Positions 33,567 through 42,583 of a stretch of DNA of 64,000 bases are shown one piece after another (the first letter of the stretch is position 1; the number at the start of each line of letters is the position of its first letter). Origin of the DNA: Hymenobacter glacieicola (GTDB lineage Bacteria; Bacteroidota; Bacteroidia; Cytophagales; Hymenobacteraceae); the NCBI RefSeq assembly GCF_014640315.1, contig NZ_BMGS01000002.1, forward strand, positions 1 through 64,000, read 5' to 3'. The position numbers and the translations under genes were made by a program. The notes beneath the pieces were generated by a model. The model did no database searches and had not been told where the DNA came from. It saw only the letters and a program-made list of their open reading frames with translations.

Positions 33567-34301
33567 ATGAAAACCCTACTCACCGCGGGCCTAGCCCTTT
33601 GGGTTGCTCCCCTGCTTGCCCAAACGCCGGAGCCGCCGCGCCCGGCCACCGGCCACAGCTCCGAGAATACCTGGCACGTAGCTGCGTACGGCACCGCGGG
33701 CCGCGTACCGGGTTACTACCGCTACGCCGCCGCGGGCCTGGGCCTGGCCCGCCGTAACCGCTGGCGCTACCCCGATGCCGAGTATGATTCTGATGTTACC
33801 CTGGGCGTGCGCCTGGGGGCGGGGCAGCAGCAAGCGGTTACGGGTTCGGCGGCTACGACGCACCCCATTTGGGGCGTAAACCCTTACGCCGCCGTGGATG
33901 GGCGCTTTTTTGGGGCTGCGCTGGGTGTCTGGGTGGGGCGGCTCGGCGACTACCGGGCCGAGGGCCAGCAGTCGGGCCGGGTGGTGCCGCAGCTGCGGGC
34001 CCGGGCCGGACAGGTGACGGGCTGGCACGGTGTGCTTTCGTACGCCGATGAGTTTGGCGGCTTAGGCAACCCGTTTCTGCGACTCGGTGGGGCCTATGGC
34101 GGCTGGCTCGCTGGTCGGTTGCGCGTAGGGGGCGGATTGGCCGTTACAACCCTGGCGCCGCCCGAGCAGGAGATTGGCGTGTACCTGGAAGCCGGCTTGC
34201 GCCGGTCCTTCGGGGAGGGCGGCCTGCACGTGCAGCTACCCCTAGGGCCCGATGGCGCAGGCCAGGCAGGAGTTCACCTGGTGTTGGGGGGTAGCAAGTA
34301 G
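33567..34301 (+). CDS. Exported beta-rich protein related to the C-terminus of the Lgt-like fusion
   Basis: The 244-residue product has a signal peptide (MKTLLTAGLALWVAPLLAQT) and a Gly-rich beta-strand domain. Residues about 70-235 align by eye with residues 433-602 of the protein at 34657. VTLGVRLGAGQQQAVTG matches RTIGIRLHAGIDQETSLSG, and GVNPYAAVDGRFFGAALGV matches ALNPYVQIDRPLLGIGGGL. Similarities continue through GVYLEAGLRRS and GFVEAGVRPT. It starts nine bases after the preceding barrel-like gene. The domain's role is unknown; a periplasmic or outer-membrane location is inferred from the signal. Confidence 0.7.
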   Translation: MKTLLTAGLALWVAPLLAQTPEPPRPATGHSSENTWHVAAYGTAGRVPGYYRYAAAGLGLARRNRWRYPDAEYDSDVTLGVRLGAGQQQAVTGSAATTHPIWGVNPYAAVDGRFFGAALGVWVGRLGDYRAEGQQSGRVVPQLRARAGQVTGWHGVLSYADEFGGLGNPFLRLGGAYGGWLAGRLRVGGGLAVTTLAPPEQEIGVYLEAGLRRSFGEGGLHVQLPLGPDGAGQAGVHLVLGGSK

Positions 34302-34656
34302 CTGCTCTACTGCCAATACGTGCGACTAAGGCAACTATTCAAAAAGCCTATTTTATAAGTTGTATTCATCTTATCATCAATATATTACCTACTGTGCCAC
34401 GCAGTTATAAAGTCAGGTTGCCCGGTGTTTTCGTTGGCGCGACCGGAATCTAGTGCCTTACCTTCAGCTCGTTATCCACCGCACTATTCCTTCGTGACGG
34501 GCCCCAAGCCCCCTCCTTACCTACCAGTTTTTATTGCTGCATCCCAGCCGCCGCCTCTTGCCTTGTTCCGTGGGCGGGGCGGCGGTTTTTAGCTTACGCC
34601 TACTCCTATCGTCAGAATAGTACCCGAGCTGTTTTTACCTTCTTACTGCTTGCCCT
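34302..34656. other. Gap with possible promoter and terminator-like hairpin
   Basis: This 355-base gap has an AT-rich segment (about 34340-34400), a promoter-like pair TTG (34434) and TACCTTCA (34459) 22 bases apart, and a terminator-like hairpin at 34548-34590. No reading frame fits between them. An attenuator leader of the downstream gene or a small RNA of about 120 nt is possible. Confidence 0.35.
34548..34590 (+). terminator. Terminator-like hairpin upstream of the Lgt-like gene
   Basis: CCGCCGCC (34548) pairs with GGCGGCGG (34578), followed directly by five T. It lies 67 bases before the downstream ATG and does not end a known gene, so it may be an attenuator. Confidence 0.6.
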
Positions 34657-36486
34657 ATGCCCCTACCTGCTTCCAGCCCCTGGACTCTGGCTATTCCGCA
34701 CGGCCCCGATTACTACTCGTTGTTTTACGTGGCCGGGTTTGGGGTCAATCTGGTGTTGCTCTTATGGGAGGGCCGCCGGCGGGGTTACCCTGTGCGGTCC
34801 TGGCTGATGCTGCTGGCCTGCATTACGCTTCCCTTTATTTTGGGCACCAAGCTGTTGGCTCTTTCTACTGAAGAGTGGCAGGCGCTGTTTGCCACGGGGC
34901 AGCTGCCCGCTTCCGAGGCCCGCTCTATTCTGGGTGGGGCGCTGGCTTCGGGCGTGTGCCTGCCGTGGCTGCGGCGGGCGTTTGGCTACCGCCGGCACGT
35001 GTACGATGCCTTTGCCCTACCCCTGTGCGTGGCCCTGGTAGTGCAGTGCATAGGCTGTATCCTGACGGGGTGTTGCTTCGGGGTGCCTACCGCGGGCGGC
35101 TGGGGCCTGACCTATGCCCCCGACACGCTGCCGTACCTAGTGCAGGTATACCAAGGGCTGCTGCCGGCCGGGGCCGCGCATTCCTTGCCGGTGCACCCCA
35201 CCCAGGGCTATGCGCTGCTGCTGTGCGCGGGGGTAGCCGCCGTGCTGGGGCTCACCCGAAACCGGGCGTGGCCGGGGGGTAGCTGGCGGTGGCTGCAGTT
35301 GGGCCTGTTGCTGGCGGGGCGGTTCGGGCTGGAGTTCTGGCGCGACCCGGCCGGGGAGCCCGTAGGGGCGGCACTGCACACCCACGCGGGCCTGACGCTG
35401 CTGCAACTGCAATGGGTACTGCTGGTTATGGCCCCGGCGGCGCTGGGCTGGTGGTGGTGGCAGGTACGGCAGGCTCGCTACCAAGCGCCGGCCGCCGAGG
35501 TAGCCCCTCTCAACTTTCCAACCCGTAACCTGCTGGCTGTGGCGGGCTTGCTGGTACTCACGGCGTGGCTGGGTCCCTGGGCCCTGAACTTCCCGGAAGT
35601 GGTGGTAATAAAGGCGTTACTGCTGGCTGTGCTGGCGCTGGAAGGCGGGGCGCTGCTGTTTCAGGTTGGCGCAGGTTGGCAGCCGGCCCGGGTGGCCCTC
35701 CCCTTCGGGCTGGCCAGTGTGGTATTCATACTCACCAGCCAAATACCGCGGGATTTCGCCCAAGCCCAGCCGGAAAAGTATTATACGCTGAGCGGCAGTT
35801 TTAGCGCGGGCAGCTTCCAGCGGGAGCAGAATACCAACGGGGGCTGCGGGGGCGCTACCCCGTTGACGCGGTATCGGCACCGCTACGCCACGGGCACCGT
35901 TGATTTTTCCCGAACCAGAATGCCCGGCGTGTACCCCTATGGGGAAGTGCACAAAGCCGAACGAACAATTGGTATTCGCCTGCATGCCGGCATCGACCAG
36001 GAAACGTCGCTTTCCGGGTACGGTTACAACCGCCGTACCGCGCTGGCGGCCTTGAACCCCTACGTGCAAATCGACCGACCTTTGCTGGGGATTGGCGGCG
36101 GCCTGCTGGTGGGGGCCCTGGGCTACCATAAATACCAATTCGGGGACCGAATCAGCTCACTGGACCTGCAGGCCTCCGTGCGGGTAGGCAAACGGGAGAG
36201 GGTGTACGGGCTGGCTGAGTACAACTACCTCGGGTACGGGGCCGCGAATCCGCAGCAGCGCGTGGGAGTGGGCACCGGCTTGGGTGGTTCGAAATGGCAG
36301 CTACTGGCCGGAGTAGCCAGCGCCAAGCTCTACGACGTGCCAACGGGCGCTAGTCGCTGGTCGGGCTTTGTGGAGGCGGGTGTGCGCCCAACTCCTGCCT
36401 GGCAAATTAATTCCTTCGCCCTCTTCGGCAACCCCAATCAGCAGCAAGCTGGCCTGCGAATCAGCCGCCGCATCACGGCCCGCTAA
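34657..36486 (+). CDS. Fusion of an Lgt-like membrane domain with a beta-rich C-terminal domain
   Basis: The 609-residue product has two parts. Residues 1 to about 365 are polytopic and resemble prolipoprotein diacylglyceryl transferase: GGALASGVCLPWL near 93, IGCILTGCCFG at 132-142, HPTQGY at 180-185 and GRFGLEFWRDP near 221 follow the Lgt order. The Arg-Gly-Asn signature (GRIGNF) is replaced by C-I-G-C, so normal Lgt chemistry is doubtful. Extra spans follow to about residue 362. Residues about 405-609 are a beta-rich domain related to the stand-alone protein at 33567. No break or frameshift is visible. Function is unknown. Confidence 0.75.
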   Translation: MPLPASSPWTLAIPHGPDYYSLFYVAGFGVNLVLLLWEGRRRGYPVRSWLMLLACITLPFILGTKLLALSTEEWQALFATGQLPASEARSILGGALASGVCLPWLRRAFGYRRHVYDAFALPLCVALVVQCIGCILTGCCFGVPTAGGWGLTYAPDTLPYLVQVYQGLLPAGAAHSLPVHPTQGYALLLCAGVAAVLGLTRNRAWPGGSWRWLQLGLLLAGRFGLEFWRDPAGEPVGAALHTHAGLTLLQLQWVLLVMAPAALGWWWWQVRQARYQAPAAEVAPLNFPTRNLLAVAGLLVLTAWLGPWALNFPEVVVIKALLLAVLALEGGALLFQVGAGWQPARVALPFGLASVVFILTSQIPRDFAQAQPEKYYTLSGSFSAGSFQREQNTNGGCGGATPLTRYRHRYATGTVDFSRTRMPGVYPYGEVHKAERTIGIRLHAGIDQETSLSGYGYNRRTALAALNPYVQIDRPLLGIGGGLLVGALGYHKYQFGDRISSLDLQASVRVGKRERVYGLAEYNYLGYGAANPQQRVGVGTGLGGSKWQLLAGVASAKLYDVPTGASRWSGFVEAGVRPTPAWQINSFALFGNPNQQQAGLRISRRITAR

Positions 36487-36493
36487 GCAACCG

Positions 36494-38464
36494 TTACGGC
36501 TCCATCAACCGGCCACCCAGGGCCTGGCGCAGCTGGGGCAAATCGTAGTGGCGCAGCACGCCGGGCAGCACCCAGGAGTATGCGTCTTTGCCGGTAGGCT
36601 CGGTTAATATTTGCTGGAAAGATGCCGGCGTCCGCCTTAGTTCTACCCGGTTGATGCGCGCCGTGAGTACGGCCGCGTGCAGGGCCGCTACCCCCACCGG
36701 GCCCGAGGCGTGCACTTCTACGGGAGCAGCCCGCAGCTCGGCCCGGCCACCTATCCATTCCAGCACCGTCAGGATATCGGTAACGCGCTGCCCGAGCAGT
36801 GGCCGGCCCAGGTGCAGGCCCAGCAGGGCCGGACGGTATTCGCGGTTGTAGTACTTGGGGTCGTTGAAGGCGGCCGGGTCGGTGGTTTCGCCCTGGCCCC
36901 GCAGATCGGGCAGTACCACCGCCGTTTGCTGCCGCAGGTAGCGTTGGATAAGCGCCGTGCTGTCGGCCAGGCTGGCCTTGCCGGCGTCGCTGAGCAGCAG
37001 GGCCACTTTTTGCGGCGTGCCGCCCGTAGGTAGGGCCAGCAGCAAGGGAAGCGGCGGCTCACCCGGGCGGCGAAGCAGCACTTTCTGCCAGGTAATGCCC
37101 TGCACCACGGCTGTGCCTTTGGGTTCGGCTGCTACAGGCGGCGGGGCGGATAGTTGCACCTGCTGCTGCACCAGGGCGCGCAGCTGTTCCGGCGTAAGCG
37201 CCGGCCGGGTGCGTTCGAGTTGCCGGGCTTCGGCGGCGTATGCTTCCGTTAAAATTTGCTCTTGCGGAAAAGCCGTGTTTACCTGGCCGGTGGCGGTGCA
37301 CCACAGCTCCTTTTCGGATAGCACAGCCAGGTTTCCTTCCCGCACGGGAGTAGCATCCTGGAGCAAAAACCGCCGAAACCACGTCACGGCGGCCTCGCGC
37401 TTGGGCTGGGAGATGCCGTGGCCGTCGTCGTACGTGAACATTCCTACCTGCTCCGGCTGGCCGAGCAAGTGGTAGGCCTGCTGTAGTTCTTGGTGGGTAG
37501 CCTGCATGCTGGCGTAGTCCACGAAATCGTAGCGGCCGGCGAGCAGCAGCAGGGGCTTGGGCGCGAAGATGAGCGGATACTCTGTTAAATCGAGGCCAGC
37601 GCGGCCGGCGCCGGGCAGCATCACGCAGCCGTCGGCGGGGCCGGTCAGCTCCAGGTTTCGCTCGCCGGCGGCCACGTAGCTGCACAGGGCCGCTACCTTC
37701 ACCCGGTCATCGAAGCCCAGGAAATAAGCCGTTTGAGTGGCCCCGCCGGAGTTGCCGAGGCAACCGATTCGCTCGGCATCCACCTCCCGGCGAGTAAGCA
37801 GGTAGTCAAGGCCGCGCACGTTGTCCCAGAGCTGAGCGGCCGGCACCGAGCGGCCGAGCAGCGCGGCCTGGGCGTTGAGCAGGGTGTGCTCCGTGGTGCC
37901 ACCCCGGGTCAGGGGCTTACCGGCGGCATCCGTCAGCTGCATTCTCTCGCCCTGGGAAATGGGGTCGATTACCAGCACAACAAACCCATTCTGGGCGAAC
38001 AGGATGGCCGTTTTCTGGTACGACTCCGTGGCTTTCGACTCCTGCTCGTGCCCGCAGAACAGCAGCACCGCGGGCCGCCGGCCTTTTCCATCAGGCACGT
38101 ATAGGTTGGCCGTTACGTGGTGGCCCGGCGTACTTTCGTAGATAACCTTCTCAATCCGCAACCCGGTCCGGGCCAGCGTACCCGTCACCCGCGCCCGGAG
38201 CGGCGTACGTACTGGCAGCGGCCCCAGCACCCGCCGAAACCGCGCCCGCGCGCTGTCCTGGTACGCCCGCATCTGCTCCGCCGACTGCGTGGCCTGGCCC
38301 CAGGCCGCCCGGCGCTGGTCGTACTGCCCGTGCAGCTGCTGCAGCAGGTAGGTGCTGAGCGTGGCCGGCGCCTTCCAGTCGATGACGTTGTACTGCTTTT
38401 GAGCGGCAACGGGGGTAGGCAGCAGCAGGCTCAGGGCTGCTAATAGCGCGAGAATTATCCTCAT
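36494..38464 (-). CDS. Secreted alpha/beta hydrolase, acetylxylan-esterase-like
   Basis: The 656-residue product has a signal peptide (MRIILALLAALSLLLPTPVAAQ). An alpha/beta hydrolase domain follows, with LYVPDGKGRRPAVLLFCGHE near residue 121 and the nucleophile elbow GNSGG at 237-241 (Ser239). A likely acid Asp lies in GRYDFVDYAS and the His in YDDGHGIS. A second, weaker alpha/beta-like half follows from about residue 440 (LPLLLALPTGGTPQKVALLLSD, VVLPDLRGQGETT), without a clear nucleophile. Such proteins occur in polysaccharide-degrading loci as deacetylases, but no carbohydrate gene adjoins it. Its substrate is unknown. It converges on the Lgt-like gene with 7 bases between them. Confidence 0.75.
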   Translation of the reverse strand: MRIILALLAALSLLLPTPVAAQKQYNVIDWKAPATLSTYLLQQLHGQYDQRRAAWGQATQSAEQMRAYQDSARARFRRVLGPLPVRTPLRARVTGTLARTGLRIEKVIYESTPGHHVTANLYVPDGKGRRPAVLLFCGHEQESKATESYQKTAILFAQNGFVVLVIDPISQGERMQLTDAAGKPLTRGGTTEHTLLNAQAALLGRSVPAAQLWDNVRGLDYLLTRREVDAERIGCLGNSGGATQTAYFLGFDDRVKVAALCSYVAAGERNLELTGPADGCVMLPGAGRAGLDLTEYPLIFAPKPLLLLAGRYDFVDYASMQATHQELQQAYHLLGQPEQVGMFTYDDGHGISQPKREAAVTWFRRFLLQDATPVREGNLAVLSEKELWCTATGQVNTAFPQEQILTEAYAAEARQLERTRPALTPEQLRALVQQQVQLSAPPPVAAEPKGTAVVQGITWQKVLLRRPGEPPLPLLLALPTGGTPQKVALLLSDAGKASLADSTALIQRYLRQQTAVVLPDLRGQGETTDPAAFNDPKYYNREYRPALLGLHLGRPLLGQRVTDILTVLEWIGGRAELRAAPVEVHASGPVGVAALHAAVLTARINRVELRRTPASFQQILTEPTGKDAYSWVLPGVLRHYDLPQLRQALGGRLMEP

Positions 38465-38500
38465 TCAGAAAAGAGAAAAGACAAGCTCTAGGAGCCGCCG

Positions 38501-39427
38501 TTATTCTAGATCAAATTTCGGTTTGCGTTTCAGCATCAAGTCCATGGTACGATAATACCAGCGCTTACGCGGCCACAACGTGCACCCCGTTAGGTCTAGC
38601 ACTTCCGTATGGTGGTAGGGCGGGCGTTCATCGCCTGTTAGAAAACTCCATTCCTGGGGCTGAAAAAGCAGCCCCAGATAGATGCGCCAGCGCACCGCCC
38701 GAATATCGGCGGTGCTGATGCCCATTTCCAGTAGCTGTTCCCGGTAGGATTCTTCGTTTTCGCTGTCGTAATCGGTGGCGAACGGGGCCGTGAGCAGAGG
38801 CCACGGCCACGTCCGGTCTACCAGCGGAATCCGGTGGGCTTGCGCCAGCTTCACTAGCTGCGCCCATTGATTGTATTTCAGGTAGATTACCTCACGATCA
38901 TCTACTACTGCCCATCGGCCTAATGGGTGAACTTCTGTTAGCTCATCAGCCGCTATTCGGGTACGATGAGCCAATGCGGAACCTAGGTATGGATAAGGTC
39001 GGACTAGTCGCAGTTGGTACTCTTCTACTGCAAAAATGGGAGCCTCAGGCCGGTCTTCACGAATCCATTGCCCGTAATCGGGTGCAAAGCGAGCTTGGTA
39101 AGCATATACACAAACTACCCATCCTAGTAATAAGGAGAACAAGCCTAGTACCCCGGCACATACTCGTTTCACCGGCGAATCCATTTCGAAATAAGAGCCA
39201 TCGGCCGAGACATACGTAGTGAGCGACTGGTAGCAGGGCGAGGAAGTACGAAGGGCGTATGTGCTGCCGGCAGAATGTGCACCGGGCTCCAGCAAGGTGC
39301 TATACTCTGGCCAGGGTTTAAAAGCATAACCTAGCAATAAAACACCGAGCAGAAGCATGAACAGCCCTCCTACGATAGGGGGCCAATGAACGTACCGGGA
39401 ATAACGCGGCTTTCCGTTGGGAAGCAT
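38501..39427 (-). CDS. Hypothetical membrane protein
   Basis: From ATG 39427 the product has 308 residues with two membrane spans (VGGLFMLLLGVLLLGYAF near residue 20 and VCAGVLGLFSLLLGWVVCVYAY near 90). The loop between them has a Cys, and a soluble C-terminal part of about 190 residues follows. That part is rich in Trp and Tyr (WRIYLGLLFQPQEWSFL, LWPRKRWYYRTMD). A TTG nine bases upstream would add MLP. GC content is lower than average for the window. No family is recognised. Confidence 0.6.
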   Translation of the reverse strand: MLPNGKPRYSRYVHWPPIVGGLFMLLLGVLLLGYAFKPWPEYSTLLEPGAHSAGSTYALRTSSPCYQSLTTYVSADGSYFEMDSPVKRVCAGVLGLFSLLLGWVVCVYAYQARFAPDYGQWIREDRPEAPIFAVEEYQLRLVRPYPYLGSALAHRTRIAADELTEVHPLGRWAVVDDREVIYLKYNQWAQLVKLAQAHRIPLVDRTWPWPLLTAPFATDYDSENEESYREQLLEMGISTADIRAVRWRIYLGLLFQPQEWSFLTGDERPPYHHTEVLDLTGCTLWPRKRWYYRTMDLMLKRKPKFDLE

Positions 39428-39492
39428 AGGTAGCAAGTATATCCGAGGCAGCTAAGCTATAACACTGGGCACGTAACAGGGTATGAATTAAA

Positions 39493-39524
39493 AAAGGCCA
39501 CCCGTTTTTAAACAGGTGGCCTTT
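39493..39524 (-). terminator. Terminator of the aldehyde dehydrogenase gene
   Basis: AAAGGCCACC and GGTGGCCTTT form a 10-bp stem. Read on the minus strand it is followed by a run of T (39489-39496), 25 bases after the dehydrogenase stop. Confidence 0.85.
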
Positions 39525-39548
39525 CTGGTTTACCTGGCTGCTGAGCGA

Positions 39549-41090
39549 CTAGATTTTCTCGGGCAGCAGGGTGGCGTCCTGGAAGTTGCCCAGAATGGCT
39601 TTTTCGCCTTCCGTTACGGCTTCTACCAGCAGGGCGCCGCCCACGAACGCGCCTTTCCACGATTCGCCCAGGCCGCCGAACACCTCTTCCCGGTCGCCGC
39701 GGGAGCGGAGCTTATTCAGGCCTACTTTAAAGGCGCGCACTTCCCGGGCGGTGCGGGCGGCCCACTTCTCGTCGTCGGAGGCCACGGCAGCTACCAGCGC
39801 GCCGTTCGAAATGTTCATCTCGCCAACCAGCTCCTCTACCCTATCCACCAGCACGATGCTGTCAATGGGGCCGAAGGGCTCTTTGAAGTACAGTTCACTC
39901 TGACGCGGCAGGTTCACCAGGGCCCGCGGGGCGCGGTAGGCCGACATATCCTGACCGGGTAGGAACAGGCTGTCGTCGAGTTTGCCCTCGTAGATGGGGG
40001 TAGCGCCGGTTTTCAGGGCGTCGGCGTAGAGGCGGTCCAGGTCCTCGGCCTGGCGGGCGTTGATGACGGGGCCGAAGGCCAGGTCGGGCAGCTTGTCGTC
40101 GGGGTTATCCACCAGGGTCGGGTTACCGACTTTCAGGTCCTTAATGGTGTTCCAGTAGGTTTCCAGGAACTGCGGGAACAGGCGGCGCTCCACCACGAAG
40201 CGCACGTAGGCGGTGCAGCGCTGCTTGCCGTAGTCGTACCCTTTCTTGAGCTGGTCGGCCAGGGAGGTCCAGTCGGAGTAGTTCCAGATGCCGTAGGTGT
40301 TCACGCCCTCCATTTCCAGCATGTAGCGCTTGTGCTCCTGACTGAGAGCGTCGGCAATGTTGCGGCCATTGTAGCGCCCGCCCACAAAGCTCAGGCAATC
40401 CACGGCCTCGTGCTTTACCAGCACATCGCTCAACTCCCCGCCCGAGCCACTCACCAGCGTCACGGGCAGGCCGCAGCGGCGGGCAATAGCAAAGGCCAGG
40501 CTCAGGGAAATAAAGCCGCCATCGGTGGGCGTTTTGGCAATAACCGAGTTGCCGCAGAGCGCCTGCACCAGCACCGCGTGCAAGAGCACCGACATGGGGT
40601 AGTTCCAGGAGGCAATGTTGCTCACCAGGCCCAGGGGCTTGCGCTGGCCCAGCATGCCCTCAATATTGTCCACGTACCACTGCACGCCGTCGATGGCGCG
40701 GTCGATGTCGGTGAAGCCCAGCTTAAAGGTTTTGCCGATTTCCCAGATCAGCAGCTTGCCAATCAGGTCCACTTGCGGGCGGAGCTGGTCGAGGCAGTCC
40801 TGGACGCGGCGCTTGCGCTCATCCAGGTCGGTAGCGGCCCAGGCGGCGGCTTCCTGCTTGGCGGCTACCACGGCGCGCAGGGCGGTGGCGTGGTCGAGCA
40901 TGGGCAGGCTCCCGATTTCTGAGCCATCGACGGGCGAAGTGAACGGACGGGGCTTGCCGGGCTCCTGCCAACGGCCTTCCAGTAGGTTCAAGTAGCCTGC
41001 GCCGTCTGGGGCGAAGATTTCGGGGGTTACGTTTTTGGTTTGGCTGATCAGGTAGCCAAACTCTACCTGGGGGGAAACGATTTTAGGCAT
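39549..41090 (-). CDS. Aldehyde dehydrogenase family protein
   Basis: The 513-residue product has the NAD(P)-dependent aldehyde dehydrogenase fold: ASWNYPMSVLLHAVLVQALCGNSVIAKTP near residue 160 resembles the usual PWNFP/KP cofactor-binding stretch, with Lys in AKTP. The catalytic Cys is in YGKQRCTAYVR near 297, and the general-base Glu in LEMEGVNTY near 263. FKEPFGP near 407 is the usual EPFGP motif. The Glu and Cys motifs are atypical (LEMEGVN for ELGGKN; QRCTA for GQxCxA), so the substrate is not the common acetaldehyde or semialdehyde type with certainty. A terminator follows. Confidence 0.85.
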   Translation of the reverse strand: MPKIVSPQVEFGYLISQTKNVTPEIFAPDGAGYLNLLEGRWQEPGKPRPFTSPVDGSEIGSLPMLDHATALRAVVAAKQEAAAWAATDLDERKRRVQDCLDQLRPQVDLIGKLLIWEIGKTFKLGFTDIDRAIDGVQWYVDNIEGMLGQRKPLGLVSNIASWNYPMSVLLHAVLVQALCGNSVIAKTPTDGGFISLSLAFAIARRCGLPVTLVSGSGGELSDVLVKHEAVDCLSFVGGRYNGRNIADALSQEHKRYMLEMEGVNTYGIWNYSDWTSLADQLKKGYDYGKQRCTAYVRFVVERRLFPQFLETYWNTIKDLKVGNPTLVDNPDDKLPDLAFGPVINARQAEDLDRLYADALKTGATPIYEGKLDDSLFLPGQDMSAYRAPRALVNLPRQSELYFKEPFGPIDSIVLVDRVEELVGEMNISNGALVAAVASDDEKWAARTAREVRAFKVGLNKLRSRGDREEVFGGLGESWKGAFVGGALLVEAVTEGEKAILGNFQDATLLPEKI

Positions 41091-41216
41091 GGTTGGGAAG
41101 GTAGTAGGATAGCAACAACCGGTACCAAGGCGTTGCTCACAGAGAAAGCACCGGCTCGCGGCCAGTTAGAACACGGTTCCGACCTTACAGAGGGCCGACC
41201 GGGCTAAGTAAGCAGA

Positions 41217-42257
41217 TTAGGCGTGATTTTGTTCTACGCTTTCTTCCTTCGGTGCTACCGCCGCCCCAGCCAACAACTGCTCCACCAGGGCTGGCGAGCC
41301 CACAAACAGCGGGGTGCGCTGGTGAAACTCCGTAGCTACAATATCCAGGATGGGGCCCGTGCCCGACTCGGCGCGGCCGCCGGCCTGCTCAATCAGGAAA
41401 GCCAGCGGGAAGGCCTCATACAGTACCCGCAGCTTGCCACTAGGGTTCTTGCGGGTGGGCGGGTACAGGTAAATGCCGCCCGTGAGCAGGTTGCGGTGGT
41501 AGTCGGCCACCAGGGAGCCCACGTAGCGCCCGCTCTGCCCCTCGCGCTTGCACTGCATCAGGTAGTCGCGCACGTACTGGGGGTAGTCGAACCAGTAGCC
41601 TTCATTACAGCTAAACACCGTGCCGGAGGTAGGAATGGTGATGGCGGGGTGAGAAAGAAAGAATTCGCCCAGGGAGTTTTCGTAGGTAAAGCCCGCTACC
41701 CCGTGGCCGGTGGTGTACACCAGCATGGTGCTGGAGCCGTACAGGATGTAGCCCGCCGCCACCTGCCGCCGCCCGCCTTGCAGGAAATCTTCGCGCGTGG
41801 CGGCCTCCCCCACCGGCGTCACGCGCCGGTAGATGCTGAAAATGGTGCCGATGCTGATGTTCACGTCGATGTTGGAGGAGCCGTCCAGCGGGTCGATGGC
41901 CACCACGTACTTGCCCTGGGCGTTGCCGGTATGGATGATGTCGTCCTCTTCCTCGCTCAGCACCGCGCAGGCCTCGCCCCCGTTGGTGAGGGCCCGGATA
42001 AAGCGGATGTTGGCTTCCACGTCGAGCTTTTGCTGGGCCTCGCCCTGCACGTTCTGTTGGCCCATGCTGCCAATGATGCTCGTCAGACCCGCCCGGTTTA
42101 CTTCGCGGTTCACGATTTTGCCGGCCAGGGCAATGTCGCGCAGCAGCTGGCTTAGCTCCCCGTTGGCAAAGGGAAACTCGGCCTGCTTGCGCATGATGTA
42201 GCGCTCCAGGGTTGTGCCAACCGGCTGGGCAATAGTGTTTTCGGTAGAAATATTCAT
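41217..42257 (-). CDS. fbp: Fructose-1,6-bisphosphatase, class I
   Basis: The 346-residue product removes the 1-phosphate of fructose-1,6-bisphosphate, the committed gluconeogenic step. Metal and substrate motifs are visible: LSEEEDDII near residue 100, [15 protein letters not shown] near 118, and [12 protein letters not shown] near 174. The late [21 protein letters not shown] near 274 carries the metal Glu and substrate Lys/Tyr residues. Length and start are typical of class I enzymes. It lies next to the uronate locus on the same strand, separated by a 326-base gap with a palindrome. Growth on uronates yields C3 units, so this enzyme is needed for hexose synthesis. Confidence 0.95.
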   Translation of the reverse strand: MNISTENTIAQPVGTTLERYIMRKQAEFPFANGELSQLLRDIALAGKIVNREVNRAGLTSIIGSMGQQNVQGEAQQKLDVEANIRFIRALTNGGEACAVLSEEEDDIIHTGNAQGKYVVAIDPLDGSSNIDVNISIGTIFSIYRRVTPVGEAATREDFLQGGRRQVAAGYILYGSSTMLVYTTGHGVAGFTYENSLGEFFLSHPAITIPTSGTVFSCNEGYWFDYPQYVRDYLMQCKREGQSGRYVGSLVADYHRNLLTGGIYLYPPTRKNPSGKLRVLYEAFPLAFLIEQAGGRAESGTGPILDIVATEFHQRTPLFVGSPALVEQLLAGAAVAPKEESVEQNHA

Positions 42258-42583
42258 GCGTAGTAGGGATGCAAAAGTCTCCGCCGAACACCCACAGGGC
42301 GCATTCCGGGCAGGGAGGTTGGTAGGATATGAAATGCAGCGCCACCAAGCGCGGCCGCCGCTAGGGGTTGAGACGCAGCCGCCTGCGTCCCGTCGTTAGC
42401 TTCGCTGTCCTTCGGTTGCTGACATAGGCTGTCCTTCCGAGCAGCGCGAGGAATCTGAGTTTGCTGGTGGACGGATGAACCCAGATTCCTCCTGCGTCGG
42501 AATGACAGGTGGGCTGGCTGGTCGTTCGGAGCGAAGCCGAGCCGCCACCCATTCCGTCCCGACGCGGCCCGGGTAGCCCCGGG
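42258..42583. other. Intergenic region between fbp and the NTF2-like gene
   Basis: This 326-base gap holds a degenerate palindrome of the GTCnTTCCGAG type at 42431-42506 and no gene. The rest is GC-rich sequence without clear signals. Confidence 0.6.
42431..42506. repeat. Palindromic intergenic repeat (GTCCTTCCGAG type)
   Basis: GTCCTTCCGAGC followed by GAGGAATCTG (42431-42457) pairs imperfectly with CAGATTCCTCCTGC and GTCGGAATGAC (42482-42506). It is a worn copy of the element at 48220-48295. Confidence 0.75.
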
